In this document: in pieces, positions 22,841 through 34,540 of the stretch
How the letters are laid out: each line of letters starts with the position of its first letter
Numbering within the stretch: position 1 is the first letter of the stretch
DNA from: Micropterus salmoides
Taxonomy: Eukaryota > Chordata > Actinopteri > Centrarchiformes > Centrarchidae
Assembly: GCF_014851395.1 (NCBI RefSeq)
Contig: NW_024041150.1
Span: forward strand, 47,682,416-47,746,415
Direction: 5' to 3'
DNA length: 64,000 nt
Notes under the pieces: model-generated
The model's database searches: none
What the model was told of the DNA's origin: nothing
What the model saw: only the letters and a program-made list of their open reading frames with translations
Translations under genes and position numbers: made by a program

Positions 22841-23182
22841 CTTTGACCTGCAGCTGGATGTTTCTCACTCTCAGTTGTCCTCCTAAACCTTTGGCAGTGC
22901 AGGTGTAGCTGCCGCTGTCGGACCAGTGGAGTTTTGTTAGGTTCAGGCTGAGGTCTCCAGTTTCCAGAGCGTCAGTCATCATGGATGTTCGGCCGCTGTA
23001 AAGCTGGTTTTGGTCTTTAAGTTCATCACCTTCCTGCTGACGCTGGTGGATGGTTGGAGGATCGAGATCGTAGCGGCTCCACACCACTGTGGGGTTGTCC
23101 ATCTCAAAAGTCTGAAACTCACAGGGCAGCAGGACAAACTCCTCCCTGTCATACAGCTCCACAGCTGAGGCATGCTGGGAAA
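22841..23182 (-). CDS. V-set domain exon 2 of the minus-strand receptor
   Basis: The exon is 342 bases, acceptor CTCAAAG|TTTCCCAG, donor AAAG|GTCAGC, phase 1 at both ends. The V-set landmarks are Cys21 in VLLPCEF, Trp35 in VVWSRYD, the SGRTSMMTDALETGDLSL segment and Cys95 in SDSGSYTC. Asn81-Leu-Thr is a glycosylation sequon. The G strand ends QLQVKG. The acceptor is AAAG where the paralogues have ACAG, which weakens the polypyrimidine context slightly but keeps AG. The domain family mediates extracellular recognition; the ligand is unknown. Confidence 0.85.
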
Positions 23183-23271
23183 CTTTGAGGTCACAGAGAA
23201 AGAGAGGTTTAATCACAACCACACTGACTTCTGACCTGTATCTTCAGCACTTGTTAGGGTTTGTTGCTGAC

Positions 23272-23613
23272 CTTTGACCTTCAGCTGTATGTTTCCCACT
23301 CTCCGTTGTCCTCCTAACCATCTGACAGTGCAGGTGTAGGTGCCGCTGTCAGAGAGCTGGAGTTTTGTCAGCTTGAGGCTGAGGTCTCCAGTTTCCAGAG
23401 CGTCAGTCATCATGGATGTTCGGCCGCTGTAAAGCTGGTTTTGGTATGTGAGTCCTTCACCTTCCTGCTGACGCTGGTGGACGGTTGGAGGATTGAGATC
23501 ATAGCGGCTCCACACCACTGTGGGGTCATCCAGGTCAAAGGTGTTAAACTCACAGGGCAGCAGGACAAACTCCTCCCCCTCATACAGCTCCACAGCTGAG
23601 GTATGCTGGGAAA
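23272..23613 (-). CDS. V-set domain exon 1 of the minus-strand receptor
   Basis: The exon is 342 bases and phase 1-1, acceptor CCTCACAG|TTTCCCAG and donor AAAG|GTCAGC. It encodes a V-set domain with Cys21 (VLLPCEF), Trp35 (VVWSRYD), Cys95 (SDSGTYTC) and an IQLKVKG end. It closely resembles all other V exons of the 22-24 and 57-59 kb clusters. Its upstream intron flank, including CCAGGTTGGTTTCTGGGTCA in reverse complement near 23,695, matches the flank of V2, not V1, of the plus-strand gene. Exon correspondence between the two arms is therefore not simply V1 to V1. Confidence 0.85.
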
Positions 23614-24056
23614 CTGTGAGGTCACACAGACAGAGGTTCAATCACAGCAGCCTTATTTCATGTCTTATTCCTCCTGGATCCTCAGGTGACCCAGAAACCA
23701 ACCTGGTCCTGTCTGTGATTGGACGCTGCAGCTGATCAGCTGCTGTGAAACCACATCATCAAAGTTTAAAACCAACATCAGCTGACAAATAACAGAAGCA
23801 CCTCAGCTGTCATGTCATGGATCTGGAAGGGAGCCACTGCCTGGAACCTCTGACTTCCCCTGCTCATTCTCTTTTTTGAATAAACTGTCTTTTACTCAGA
23901 TCTGCGTTTGGGTCTTCTCTGCCTGGAAAACCTGACACATAATCAAGGCAACGATTTCTTAAACCTATAGGATTTATTTAACTCAAAAATAGATCAACAA
24001 TCAATAACTTTACCAAGTAAATCACTATTACCTATTCTACTCAAAAATGAATAAAT
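23614..24056. other. Intron sequence 5' of V1
   Basis: The first ~120 bases are homologous to the flank of the plus-strand V2 exon. The remainder is not recognised and shows no coding frame. Confidence 0.5.
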
Positions 24057-24530
24057 TCAAGGCAAGTTTATTTGTATAGCAAATTTCAACAACAAGGCAA
24101 TTCAAAAAACATAAAAGCAGCAATGGGAGGTTGGGAAAAAGACTAAAACAGAAAATAAAACAGGATAAATAAATTTTAGTTAAATAGGAAATAAAAACAT
24201 GGTCTTAGTGAGGACTCGAGCAGCAGCGTTCTGAATCAGCTGCAGCTGTCTGATGGATTTCTTAGGGAGCCTGTAAGGACACCGTTACAGAAGTCACGTT
24301 GACTGAAGATAAATGCGTGGATAAGTTTTTCCAGGTCTTGCTGAGACATAAGTCCTTTAGTCCTTGATATATTCTTCAGGTGATAGTAGGCTGACTTTGT
24401 AATTGTCTTAATGTGGCTCCTCAAATTCAGGTCTGAGTCCATGACTACACAAAGATTTCTGGCTTGATTTGTGGTTCTTAACATTTGTAATGGGAATTCC
24501 AAACATATTTCATGTAACCCTGGACTAAGG
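24057..24530 (-). mobile_element. L2-like LINE 3' fragment
   Basis: The minus-strand tail TGCTATACAAATAAACTTGC lies at about 24,063-24,082. Upstream on that strand is an RT remnant with MDSDLNLRSHIKTITKSAYY and LEKLIHAFIFSQRDFCNGVL, typical of the thumb region of L2-like fish LINEs. It lies inside the long leader-V1 intron of the minus-strand receptor gene and in the same orientation. Confidence 0.8.
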
Positions 24531-25239
24531 GAGACTCATTTGTGAGGTGGCACTGAATCTGTGTAAACGCAGCAGTCAAAATATCTCCGTTCTCTGTGTT
24601 ATCCATACTTCAGGGACAATGTGTCTCTGTGGGATGATATTATTGACCCTAAAACTGGATAAATAACAGGCTCACAGAGCTCTCCTCACTAATTCGAGCA
24701 TACATGTACACGTCGTATGTGTGTTGCTGTGAGTCCGTCTGCAGAAGACTGGAATAAAATTCACAGAAAGACAAGTGTTTGCCTGAGCTGTAAATTTAAA
24801 CACACTTTTTCCCACCACAATTTTGACGTTGTCGGCTCGCGTGAGAGGACTCGGGCTGAAGGTGAAAAACCGTACAGCCAGAGTTTGAGACTCTGGGACT
24901 TCAAACCTCCCCTCCAAAATACGGGTGAGACATTGAGGGCCTGACGCCTGAGTGTCCGAGGCTCCCTCACAGCTGTGATCCATAAGAACCTGATGGCTGG
25001 CAACACTCTCTTTTTGGTGAGTAGACTGTTCAAGTGGAACGATTCTCACTACCTCTCAGGGTAAGCGTGACAGACGTGTCAACAGGACAGGCCTGGGGCC
25101 GCTGTGTGAATCGACAAAGCTTTGTGTTAAAGGTCAAGAAATCACTGTGGGACGGTGGATTTCTTATAGATCTGGGACCTACTGTTGCATAGTTTTTGGG
25201 TCTGTGACCGTCAGTAAAATAGAGGAGTGTGTGTCAAAA
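24531..25239. other. Intron/intergenic sequence, nothing recognised
   Basis: Two overlapping opposite-strand frames of 75-125 codons lie at 24,672-25,049. They have no domain and no splice support, so I do not call a gene. Confidence 0.45.
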
Positions 25240-26375
25240 ACTCGCGCTGACCCTCTAACTTCAATAACTTCCGTCCTATATCCAATTTACCATTCATTTC
25301 CAAAATTCTTGAAAAAACACTTGCCTCTCAACTCCATCTTCATCTATTCCACAATAACCTGTCTGAACAGTTCCAGTCCGGCTTCCGTCCACTTCATAGC
25401 ACTGAAACAGCACTCATCAAAATCACCAATGACCTCCTTGTGGCTGATTCTGGACTACTTACCATTCTCATCCTCCTCGACCTGAGTGCAGCCTTTGATA
25501 CTATCTGTCACTCTGTTCTCCTCAACAGATTATCGGTAGGCAGGCAGAAAGATAACTGGGGGAACAGAAGGAACACTTGACAGGCAGACATGGGGCAGAA
25601 TAAATAACCAACACAGACAGAACACATGTAACAAAATAACGGACAAGGATCGAACTTCAGACAATAACAGAAAACCAAGGAAAAGGACAAACACTGACCA
25701 ACTATAACACAGGGATCATAACAGACAAAACCTAAATGAGAACACAGAGTACCGAGCAACCTAAACCCAAAAGATGCAGAGAAAGAACTATAATCAAATA
25801 CTACGCCAAGAACTAAAACACAGGACTAGGTACACAGACATGGAACAAAAACCCAGACTCCCCAACAAGACACACAGACACGCTCAGGACAGGATCGTGA
25901 CAACATCAGTCCTGTTTCACAGCTTCACTATTCCCGGTCCTGTCCCGTATCCAATTCAAAGTCCTTCTGTTAACATTCAAAGCCATCCACAATGTTGCCC
26001 CTCCGAATTTGTCTGATCTCCTGCAGGGTCCAACTTCCTACCGCTCCCTTAGATCCACCTTCCTCCATACAGCTGTCTGTCCCCTCTGCTCGTCTCACCA
26101 CAAAGGGGAGCAGAGCATTCAGCCACTCTGTCCCCGTCTCTTTACCACCCCAACTTAGAAAGATCAATTCATTCTCCCATTTTAAATCGCAACTCAAAAC
26201 ATCTGTTTAAAACTGCGTACCTCATTTGATGTAAAATTTGGTTTTTGCTTTTAGCTTGTTTTAATGTTCTATTTTCTAGTTTTGCTGCTTTTAAATGTTT
26301 TTGCATCCCTGTACGGTGTCCTTGAGTGCCGAGAAAGGCGCCTTAAATAAAATGTATTATTATCATTATCCTGCG
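25240..26375 (+). mobile_element. LINE fragment (L2-like RT), interrupted
   Basis: The plus strand encodes RT pieces, with LILLDLSAAFDT near 25,480. After an interruption, C-terminal pieces with SDLLQGPTSYRS near 26,020 follow. The 3' end at about 26,310-26,375 reads GCGCCTTAAATAAAATGTAT followed by TAT/ATT repeats, a typical fish LINE tail. Much of the palm is lost, and an unrelated segment sits at about 25,535-25,905. Confidence 0.7.
25535..25905 (-). repeat. Dispersed repeat inserted in the LINE
   Basis: The minus strand begins GTCACGATCCTGTCCTGAG near 25,900, similar to GTCACGATCCTTTCCTGAG at 39,489 on the plus strand. Both are strongly G/T-rich on that strand. It divides the LINE reverse transcriptase at 25,240-26,375, so it inserted later. 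Boundaries are approximate. Confidence 0.55.
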
Positions 26376-26380
26376 CACAG

Positions 26381-29103
26381 GAGAGAGAATTATACATGAC
26401 ATTCCATCAAACTCATTTTGACAGCTATTTCCGGTCCACCCCCCACACCGGATGTCTGTATGTAACTGATAAGAGGGGTGCGTACATCCTTCCATTGTGT
26501 GTTTTTGACTGATAATTGGAGGAGGTTTTTCATTGATTTAAAGACTTTATTAAGTAATAAAACTTGAATGAATTAACTAGTAGGTGTTTAGGACAATAAA
26601 TTTATCATTAAAAAAGTATAGCAGTGAGTTATAAGTAAAGGAGGAATCTCCGGGGCCAGCAAAGGATCAGTAGGAGGTTTCTTCATTGATTTGGAATCAA
26701 GTCAGTCTTTATTATTAAACAAGTGAAGAATAAATTGAAATAATGACAGTAAAGCAGTAAAATGGTATAACGGTGAGCATTATAAATTACCTTCAACAGC
26801 ATGCAGCAAAACAAGAGTGAGTTCCAAAATTAAACTTAAATTAAACTAGCATTTGAATACTTCATCCCCAAGGGAAGGGTTCTGGATTTCATGACCTCTG
26901 TAATAGTCTAATAAACCCTAATTAGCAAAAGGCAGCTGGTTCTCAGTAGAAGGATCAAACTTTAGCTCTTGAAGTTTCCAGTTGATAAAGTTGTAAACTA
27001 TAATTTTTTATAATTCTAACTTTTTTTACTAAAGGGAAAGAGGAGGCCTATTAGCATGACTAGTGACTTAGTTATGAGTAAGGCTTTAGTTTAGAATGAG
27101 GGACATTGTCTATATGTTACTGAGACTAAATTTAGAGTTATTTGCACGCTGTTAACACTTGTAGTTTTGGGTTTTTTGAATTGTCCTTATTTTGTAAGTG
27201 TAACTAAAAATGAAATATTTAGTTTGGATTACAATATTCTCTTAATAGAAATATCCCATTATTTTATTCCTCCATGCTGGAGTGTCGCTCCATGCTAGCT
27301 AAGAAGGAACTAAGAGGGAACTCCGTGTCATTACATGCCAGCCAACAATGGACGTTTCTGTAATGCAGTCAATAAATAAAGTGCAATCCTATAAAATTTA
27401 GACTGAAGTACATTGCAAAATTGATAGAAATCTTGTCTATAACTGGTCAATTTCATTTCACAATATTTGGGGACAGAATTATTCCAAAGGTTTAGTAAAA
27501 GTTGATAAACCTGTTTTAGTGATTACTTATAAAAAAATAGGATCATGCTGCTGAGCATTTTTTAATTTATAATTATGAAGAGCAAATACAAAATAAGATA
27601 AAGATGAAGACCCTTTTAAAAAGGCCTACTTCACCATTCCACAAAGGTCATAAAAATGACCAACCACCACAGACAAACCTGAAGAGAAAGTTTAAATGAC
27701 TGCACTAGTGTAATAAGACATTTTATATAATTGAACCCTGGATAAAGTACCTTTTGCTGCTAATACTGCAATCTTTGATATTTGTGCATGCATCCAAGTT
27801 ATTTCTGAATAACAGATAAAACTGTAAATTCTCAATAAAGTTGCCCTGAATATTTTTGTATCACAGAGAAATGTTTAAATATTACTAACACTGATGTTAA
27901 AATTTTCCATTTTTGAAAGAAACAAGAAGTCTTTAAGAGATACAAACACTCATTAGCTGAAAAAAATTCCCCGCATGGAGGTCCCCTCTTTGGTAGTTAG
28001 ATACTGCTCAAGGATCCAAGTGCCCTCTTGGTAATTTCTTGAAGACAATGTTCTCGTTTTATTTTCACAGACCCCATCATTGGCCTATGGTAACCCCTCC
28101 TAGTCTCTTATCATTGGCTCACGGTAACTCTGCCCACCCTCTTATTTTGTATGTGACAGCATGTGGGAGCATGTGTTATATAGTCTGTAGTTCCAAACTC
28201 TTGTCTGCGGCTGATAAAACGAACTCTGTCTGATAAAACCAGACCGTTTTTTAACAACCGGAGTCTGGGGTTATAGATAACCATAGTTAATAACTGGTCT
28301 ACAAGATTACCTGAAGATGACATTAAACACACAACACGACTCATTGAGAAAGCAGAGGGAGGTGCGGGGGGTGGAGCACATTCCTCAATTCACCCTGCAC
28401 AGCCTATGCTACACCAGAAAGAGAGAGGACAGAGAAGAAGAGACACAGACTCACAAGTTTAAGACTAGGCTACAGCTTTGGAGTGATAATGATGGCAAGT
28501 GTGTAAGACAAAGCACTAGCAAAGTAATTTGGAACTGTCTCTTATTTTGCTGCATGCTGTTGAAGGTAATTTAAAAATCTGTTTAATTTTAACTCACTGT
28601 TTTACTGTAATTATTTCATTTTATTCTTTAGTTCTTTAATGATGGTGAGTTTGTCACACAAAGCTTTAGCAAAGATTTTGAAGGTAATTAAAAAATCTGT
28701 TTAATTTTTACTCACCGTTATACCATTTTACTGCTTATTATTTCAATTTAGTCTTCACTTGTTTAATAATAAAGACTGACTTGATTCCAAATCAATGAAG
28801 AAACCTCCCACTGATCCTTTGCTGGCCCCGGAGATTCCTCCTTTACTTATAACTCACTGCTATACTTTTTTAATGATAAATTTATTGTCCTAAACACCTA
28901 CTAGTTAATTCATTCAAGGTTTATTACTTAATAAAGTCTTTAAATCAATGAAAAACCTCCTCCAATTATCAGTCAAAAACACACAATGGAAGGATGTACG
29001 CACCCCTCTTATCAGTTACATACAGACATCCGGTATGGGGGGCGGGACCGGAAATAGCTGTCAAAAATGAGTTTGATGGAATGTCATGTATGATTCTCTC
29101 TCT
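26381..29103. mobile_element. 2.7-kb DNA element with ~395-bp terminal inverted repeats
   Basis: The left arm (26,381-26,777) and right arm (28,711-29,103) are reverse complements with high identity, for example GACATTCCATCAAACTCATT and GGAGGAATCTCCGGGGCCAG. CACAG lies directly outside both ends (26,376-26,380 and 29,104-29,108), a candidate 5-bp target duplication. The 1.9-kb centre has no open transposase, only short frames. It looks like a non-autonomous DNA transposon with long TIRs. I do not recognise the family. Confidence 0.75.
28559..28775 (+). repeat. Short local tandem duplication inside the long-TIR element
   Basis: GAAGGTAATTTAAAAATCTG at about 28,562 recurs as GAAGGTAATTAAAAAATCTG at about 28,680, and similarity continues for about 80 bases. 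The inner end of the right arm thus seems partly duplicated. Confidence 0.55.
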
Positions 29104-29105
29104 CA

Positions 29106-29339
29106 CAGGGTAGCGGGGGGCTGGAGCCAATCCCAGCTGACATCGGGCGAAAGATGGGGTACACCCTGGACAGGTCGCCACTCCATCGCAGGGCCACACA
29201 CAGACCGACAACCACTCACACTCACATCCACACCTAAGGATAATTTAATTTGAAGAGAGAACCCACGCGGACACGGGCAGAACCCACGACCTTCTTTCTG
29301 TGAGGCGACAGTGCTAACCACTGCACCACCGTGCCGCCC
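29106..29339 (-). mobile_element. tRNA-type SINE
   Basis: Reading on the minus strand from 29,339, the head is GGGCGGCACGGTGGTGCAGT followed by GGTTAGCACTGTCGCCTCAC, with an A-box-like TGGTGCAGTGG and a B-box-like GTGGGTTC. The body runs to the ACCCTGGACAGGTCGCC (plus strand) and CAGCTGGGATTGGCTCCAGC motifs and ends at the junction with the long-TIR element. This is a familiar teleost SINE layout. It is not a functional tRNA gene. Confidence 0.7.
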
Positions 29340-30084
29340 GAAAAAAGAGACACCTAAAAGGTTCATTCTTTATTACATTCTGGGAATTAAAGGTTATTTA
29401 AACACTATGGAAAATGGGTTCAAATAACAGGAAGAAGGAACAAGACCATTCTATAATGAATTCTCCAAATATTAATTATATGATTGCTAATTATGGTTTG
29501 GGAAGTATTGACCAGCTGGACATGTGGGTAAAGCAGTGTGGTTTCCCGGCAACAGGCAGCTTCAGCCTTAGAGAGTTAGATAATCTGAGGATACAATTAG
29601 AGAAAAAGGAGAGGGAGAAAAAACCTTTAAAACAAACTGGGCCGCATATTCAGCATGGCTGAGAGAGGCGAGCCACAGGGACAGAAAACTACAGGCAGGG
29701 ACAGACCCCTCTAACAATTCTGCATCTCAGTGTGTCAAGCTAGATCCGGACCTGGACTCGGTTCCCCCACAACCACGTCGGCCAAACCCTGCTCCACCTA
29801 CCAATCAACCTGCAGCCGGAGCAGCAGCAGCAGCTCAGCCACTGCCAGTGAAACAGGCAGAGGAGCAGAAACATGTTAAAAAGATTTACCCACACAACGC
29901 GCTAACAGCAGCAGCCGCAGCTGATCCAACAAGATTTATTTACCAACCTCCGGACCTCCATGTGACAGCCCCAATGATGGAAGTGGCGTCCGCAGATGGA
30001 AGCGCACAGCTGGTCCACAGACCGCGGCTATACAGCGAGATGAAGGAAGCAACACAACAGCTTCCTTGAGTCCAGGACAGTGGG

Positions 30085-30657
30085 GTGAAATATGCTGAAC
30101 ATCTGCTGATCTTTTGCAAACAATTCCGACCCACGACCGCTGAACTGAGACGACTGTTGACCCTTCAGATGGGGGCAACCTGGGCACGGGTGTCAGCAGG
30201 TTTTCCCGCAGAGGACATTAGACTCTCAAAACCGTTCTGGGATGACGCAGAGAACGCAAACCACAGACTGGTGGTTAATAATCATTGTAAGAAAATAGAG
30301 GAACTATTTCCCCGGAGGCTGGACTGGGCATTATTAACAGGGTGCACACAAAGGCGTGCCGAGACAGTGACAGACTTCCTGAACAGACTCGCTGAACTTC
30401 ATGAAATCCACAGCGATATGATAAAGCCAGATGCGATGGGACCATCACATATCATCACCCCATGGGAAGCCACTCTCAGAAACAACTTTCTTACTGGACT
30501 GAGGCCAGAGATCGTGAACATGGTGAAACACAACTGTTTGACATGGCAACATGGTCACCTGGAGATTATTCAAAGACATGCCTTCCATGCCGAGGATTTC
30601 CTCCTGAACAAAAAGGATCAGAGAGAGCAGCAGAATGACAGCCTGCAGATGGCATAG
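30085..30657 (+). pseudogene. Retroviral gag capsid-like fragment
   Basis: This is the longest piece of the remnant. FWDDAENANHRLVVNNH and LTGLRPEIVNMVKHNC fit a capsid-type Gag segment, and a basic Gln/Arg-rich stretch and CCHC remnant follow. A stop at about 30,656 and the frameshifted knuckle behind it separate it from pol. No function is expected. Confidence 0.65.
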
Positions 30658-31362
30658 CTGCAACAAGATCAGAGAAAAGGCAGAAGAAGAGACAGAGGTC
30701 AGGGTCGCAGAGGCAGAGGAGGAGGCCGTGGCAGATCTGATGCTTGTTATATCTGCAAAAGCACGGACATTGGGCCCGAAACTGCCCAGAGGCTAACAAA
30801 GGACAGATGGCTGATTGACTAGCAGGAGGGAAACCGAGGCCAGGGAAGGAAGGTTTGGACACTGGAACTGAGATGACAGAGCAACCTGCACATGAATCAC
30901 ATGAGAGCACCCACACACTGACACAGAGGTTAAAACTGAAGCAGACATGCAGACTTTGATAAATGAGGCTATTCTGTATCTTGAGCGGAGACAGGAAACT
31001 GATAAAGTACAAGGATATATGCGAAATACAAGAATGATGCATATATCAACACATGCCTGAACATACAATCAATGTGGCAGGGAAATGTTGACTCTCATAG
31101 TCGACTACAGGTACATCGTAAAAGATTCTCTGCTGTAGTGACTGCAGTGAGAACTGTCGAGCTCATTCCAGATACAGATTTTCAGATGACAAATGTGACA
31201 ACAGATGATAAAACAAAGATTGATAAACACATTTTTGTTAAACGTGTCTCAGACATTCCTGAGTTAAGTGAAGTCATGCTTGTGGGCACAGAGTAAGTAT
31301 GATGTAGAGCTAATTAAAGGTGCTGAACCTGTAGTTATCACCCCAAAATCCTCATACAGACC

Positions 31363-32463
31363 ATGTCAAAATCAATATCCTTTGAGGCTGTTGAAGGCAT
31401 CAAGCCAGTCGTTGATTCTCTCCTGAAAGCAGGAGTGATTGTGCCTTGTGAAAAATCTCCTGTGAGAACTCCAATCTTCCCAGTGAAGAAAATCCGGGAC
31501 ACCGGACAGCCAGATGAGTGGCGTTTTGTTCAAGACTTAAAACAAGTCAACTCAGCAGTGTACGCACGTGGGCCAAATGTCCCAAACCCTCACACGATCC
31601 TCTCACAGGTACCACCTGACAGTAATGGTTTTCTGTCATAGACTTGGCAAATGCATTTTTCAGCATGTTCTCCAGGCTCTGTCAAGGATTTTGTGAAGCC
31701 CCAATGATCTTTAATGCAGCATTAAAGGAAAACTTAGACACACTTACTCTGACAGAAGGGAGTGCCCTTCTTCAGTATGTTGATGACATCATGATTTGTT
31801 CAGCCACAAGACAGGCCAGTGTAAAAGACACACTGGCTCTGCTAAAGCATCTGGCTGAAAACCGACACAAAGCTAGTTTATCAAAACTAGTTTGTTTCTG
31901 AGAAAGTCACTTTCCTGGGCCATGTGATCACAGGTGAAGGAAAAACCCTCTCTGAAAAGAGAATCAAAGCCATCCAAACAATCCCAAAATCAGAGAATAA
32001 CAAGCAGGTTATGAGTTTTCTGGGAATGACTTCATACTGCAGACAATGGATTGTAGGCTATGCTGAAATTGAGAGTCACCTTGCGGGAATTGTGCACGGG
32101 AAGGGCCTCGCAGCAAAAGACAAGGTGCAATGAACACCTGCAGCTGAAAAGACTATTGTTGATTTAAAGCGAGCTCTTCAGTCTCCACCGACCCTGGGTC
32201 TTCCCAACTGTAACAAACCTTTCACCCAGACAGTTGACGAGAAGGGGGGGTACATGACCTCAGTACTACTACAAGATCATGGGGGACGACTGAGACCTGT
32301 AGCCTATTTTTCATCCAAACTGGACTCTGTTGCAGCAGGGCTACCAAACTGCCTGAGAGCTGTGGCGGCTGCTGAAAAGGGAGCCATGGCATCTCGTGAC
32401 ATTGTGGGTTATTCAGACTTGACATTGTTGGTTCCACATCCTGTGTTTATGATTTTGCTTTAA
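31363..32463 (+). pseudogene. Retroviral pol fragment (RT and start of RNase H)
   Basis: The fingers region carries VPCEKSPVRTPIFPVKK and WRFVQDLKQVN (31,430-31,555). The palm carries RLCQGFCEAPMIFN and LQYVDDIMIC (31,675-31,800). The thumb/connection carries FLGMTSYCRQW (near 32,020), and the RNase H start has LRPVAYFSSKLDSVA (near 32,290). A stop and deletion occur around 31,640 and further frame changes near 31,900 and 32,130. These are features of a gamma/epsilon-like retroviral pol, long dead. Confidence 0.75.
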
Positions 32464-32560
32464 CAAAAAATATCTGATCTCTCCACAGCCAGGCGGCTGA
32501 GTTACAACACTGTGCTGCTCGATACGTCTAACATCATAGATATCCATAATAAAGGCTAGA

Positions 32561-32896
32561 TGTCTCATCCACGCTGCTGGCCAATGGGGGTCGACGTCAG
32601 CACCTGGCGGCCATCTTGTCACAGGCAGCTCGCTCACTCGTTACATTGTGTTCTTATGGTGCATGTACTTTTTAAATAACCACAACTTCCTCAATTTTTT
32701 TTACTGATTTTCAAACGGTTTGGTTTGTTATAAATGTCAGAGATGTAGTTATGACACTGCACACTTATGAATAATTATAACCATGGAATTTCATGTGAAA
32801 ATAACAGATAGGTGCAATGAATATGCACACACACAAGGTATTTATGTTAAATCAATATATAGGCTACTAAAACTCAATGTACAGAATGGCAACATG

Positions 32897-32898
<2 letters not shown>
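32561..32898. other. Spacer, nothing recognised
   Basis: This AT-rich sequence separates the retroviral remnant from the next LINE. No gene. Confidence 0.5.
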
Positions 32899-32944
<46 letters not shown>

Positions 32945-32949
32945 TTTTA
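32899..32949. repeat. (TA)n microsatellite and T-run
   Basis: About 14 TA repeats are followed by more than 20 T. On the minus strand the T-run is the poly(A) tail of the adjoining LINE. Confidence 0.9.
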
Positions 32950-34540
32950 AATACCCCTCTCACCCCTTGCGGGGTGGTATATGTCATCCTCAAGCTCGGG
33001 TCCTCTACCAGAGGCCTGGGAGTTTGAGGGTTCTGCGCAGTATCTTAGCTGTTCCTAGGACTGCACTCTTCTGGACAGAGACCTCTGATGTTTTACCTGG
33101 AATCTGCTGCCACTCTCCCAGTTTGGGGGTCACGGCCCCGAGTGCTCCGATTACCACTGGCACCACTGTTGCTCTTACTTTCCACATCTTTTCTAGCTCC
33201 TCTTTCAGCCCTTGGTATTTCTCAAGCTTCTCGTGTTCCTTCTTCTTTATGTTGCTGTCGCTTGGGATTGCCACATCTATCACTGCAGCCTTCTTCTGCT
33301 GTTTGTCGATCAGCACGATGTCTGGTTAGTTAGCCATCACCAGTTTGTCAGTCTGGATCTTGAAGTCCCACAGGGTCTTAGCTTGGTCATTCTCAACTAC
33401 CGTAGGAGGTGTCTTCCTTTTTGACCTTGGGACTTCCAGCCCATACTCATGGCAGATGTTCCTGTACATTATGCCAGCTACCTGGTTATGTTGTTCCATG
33501 TACGCGCTTCCTGCCTGCATCTTCCACCTTATACTGCTGTTATGTGCTGTACTGTCTCAGGGGCATCCTTGCACAGTCTGCACCTGGGGTCCTGCCTGGT
33601 GTGGTAGACCCCAGCCTCTATTGATCTTGTACTGTGTGACTGTTCTTGTGCCGCCATGATTAGTGCTTCTGTGCTGTCCTTCAGTCCAGCCTTTTCAGCC
33701 ACTGGTAGGATTTCTTGATATCAGTCACTTCTTCTATTTGTCTGTGGTACATGCTGTGCAGCGGCTTGTCCCTTCATGAAGGTTCTTCATCTTCCTTGTC
33801 CTCACCTTCAGGTTTCAGCTGCCTGAGGTATTCACTAAGCCCTTCATCTTTGGGGGCCATCTTCCTGATATACTCCTGGATCATCATGGACAGTGGTCTT
33901 GACACTCACTAGCCCTCGGCCTCCCTCGCTACGCTTGGTGTACAGTCTCAGGGTGCTGGATTTGGGGTGAAACCCTCCATGCATTGTGAGGAGCTTTCTC
34001 ATCTTGATGTCAGTAGCCTCTATCTTCTCCTTTGGCCAGTTTATTATACCAGCGGGGTATCTGATGACTGGCAGGGCGTATGTGTTGATGGCTCGGCTCT
34101 TGTTTTTCCTCATTCAGCTGTCTTTTCACGACCTGCCTTACTCTCTGTATTTGGCTGTGTCGGTCTTCCTTGCTGCCTCCTCATGGTTTCCGTTATCCTG
34201 CGGTACCCCAAGGTATTTGTAGCTGTCCTGAACATCTGCAATGTGGCCTTCTGGTAGTTCAGTCCCCTCGGTTCTGATCATCTTCCCTCTTTTTGATACC
34301 ATGCGACCTTGTCCAGTCCGAACGACATTCCAATGTCGTTGCAGTAGATCCTGGTAGTGTGGATCAGTGAGTCGATGTCTCGCTCATTTCTGGCATACAG
34401 CGTGATGTCATCCATGTAGAGGAGGTGACTGATGGTGGTTCCACTGTGGAACTGGTATCCGTAGCCAGTCTTTGTGATGATCTGGCTGAGGCAGAGATGC
34501 TCACAAGTCTTTGAGCTAGAGTCCAAGTCAAGTCTCAAGT
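32950..34540 (-). mobile_element. R4/Rex6-like LINE with restriction-type endonuclease, 5'-truncated
   Basis: Minus-strand pieces are an RT palm with HLLYMDDITLYARNE (34,538-34,278), a middle piece with YALPVIRYPAGIINWPKE (34,113-33,844), a Cys/His-bearing piece with AYMEQHNQVAGIMYRNIC (33,520-33,326) and the endonuclease-like end with AAVIDVAIPSDSNI and EHEKLEKYQGLKEELEKMW (33,316-33,005). The D-VA-PxD and EKYxxLKxEL pattern fits the restriction-like endonuclease of R2/R4/Dong/Rex6 elements. The 3' end has a hairpin CACCCCTTGCGGGGTG (about 32,961-32,976) followed by the poly(A) tract. Frameshifts break the frame. Confidence 0.75.

Larger units (their letters stand above)
29414..32560 (+). 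mobile_element. Endogenous retrovirus-like gag-pol remnant, truncated and broken
   Basis: Gag-like frames lie at 29,414-29,662, 29,848-30,069 and 30,085-30,657. A zinc knuckle interrupted by a frameshift lies near 30,745-30,795, and pol frames at 31,072-31,296, 31,363-31,641, 31,644-31,901, 31,924-32,133 and 32,254-32,463. The RT has a retrovirus-style QYVDD near 31,775. Stops, frame changes and a deletion within RT near 31,640 inactivate it. The RNase H is cut off near 32,540. No integrase, envelope, LTR or primer-binding site is recognisable. It lies in the leader-V1 intron of the minus-strand gene, in antisense orientation to it. Confidence 0.8.

Noticed and set aside
29290..29340. tRNA gene in the A-box/B-box region
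   Set aside because: The boxes belong to the head of a SINE. The cloverleaf is not intact and the body continues as SINE sequence.
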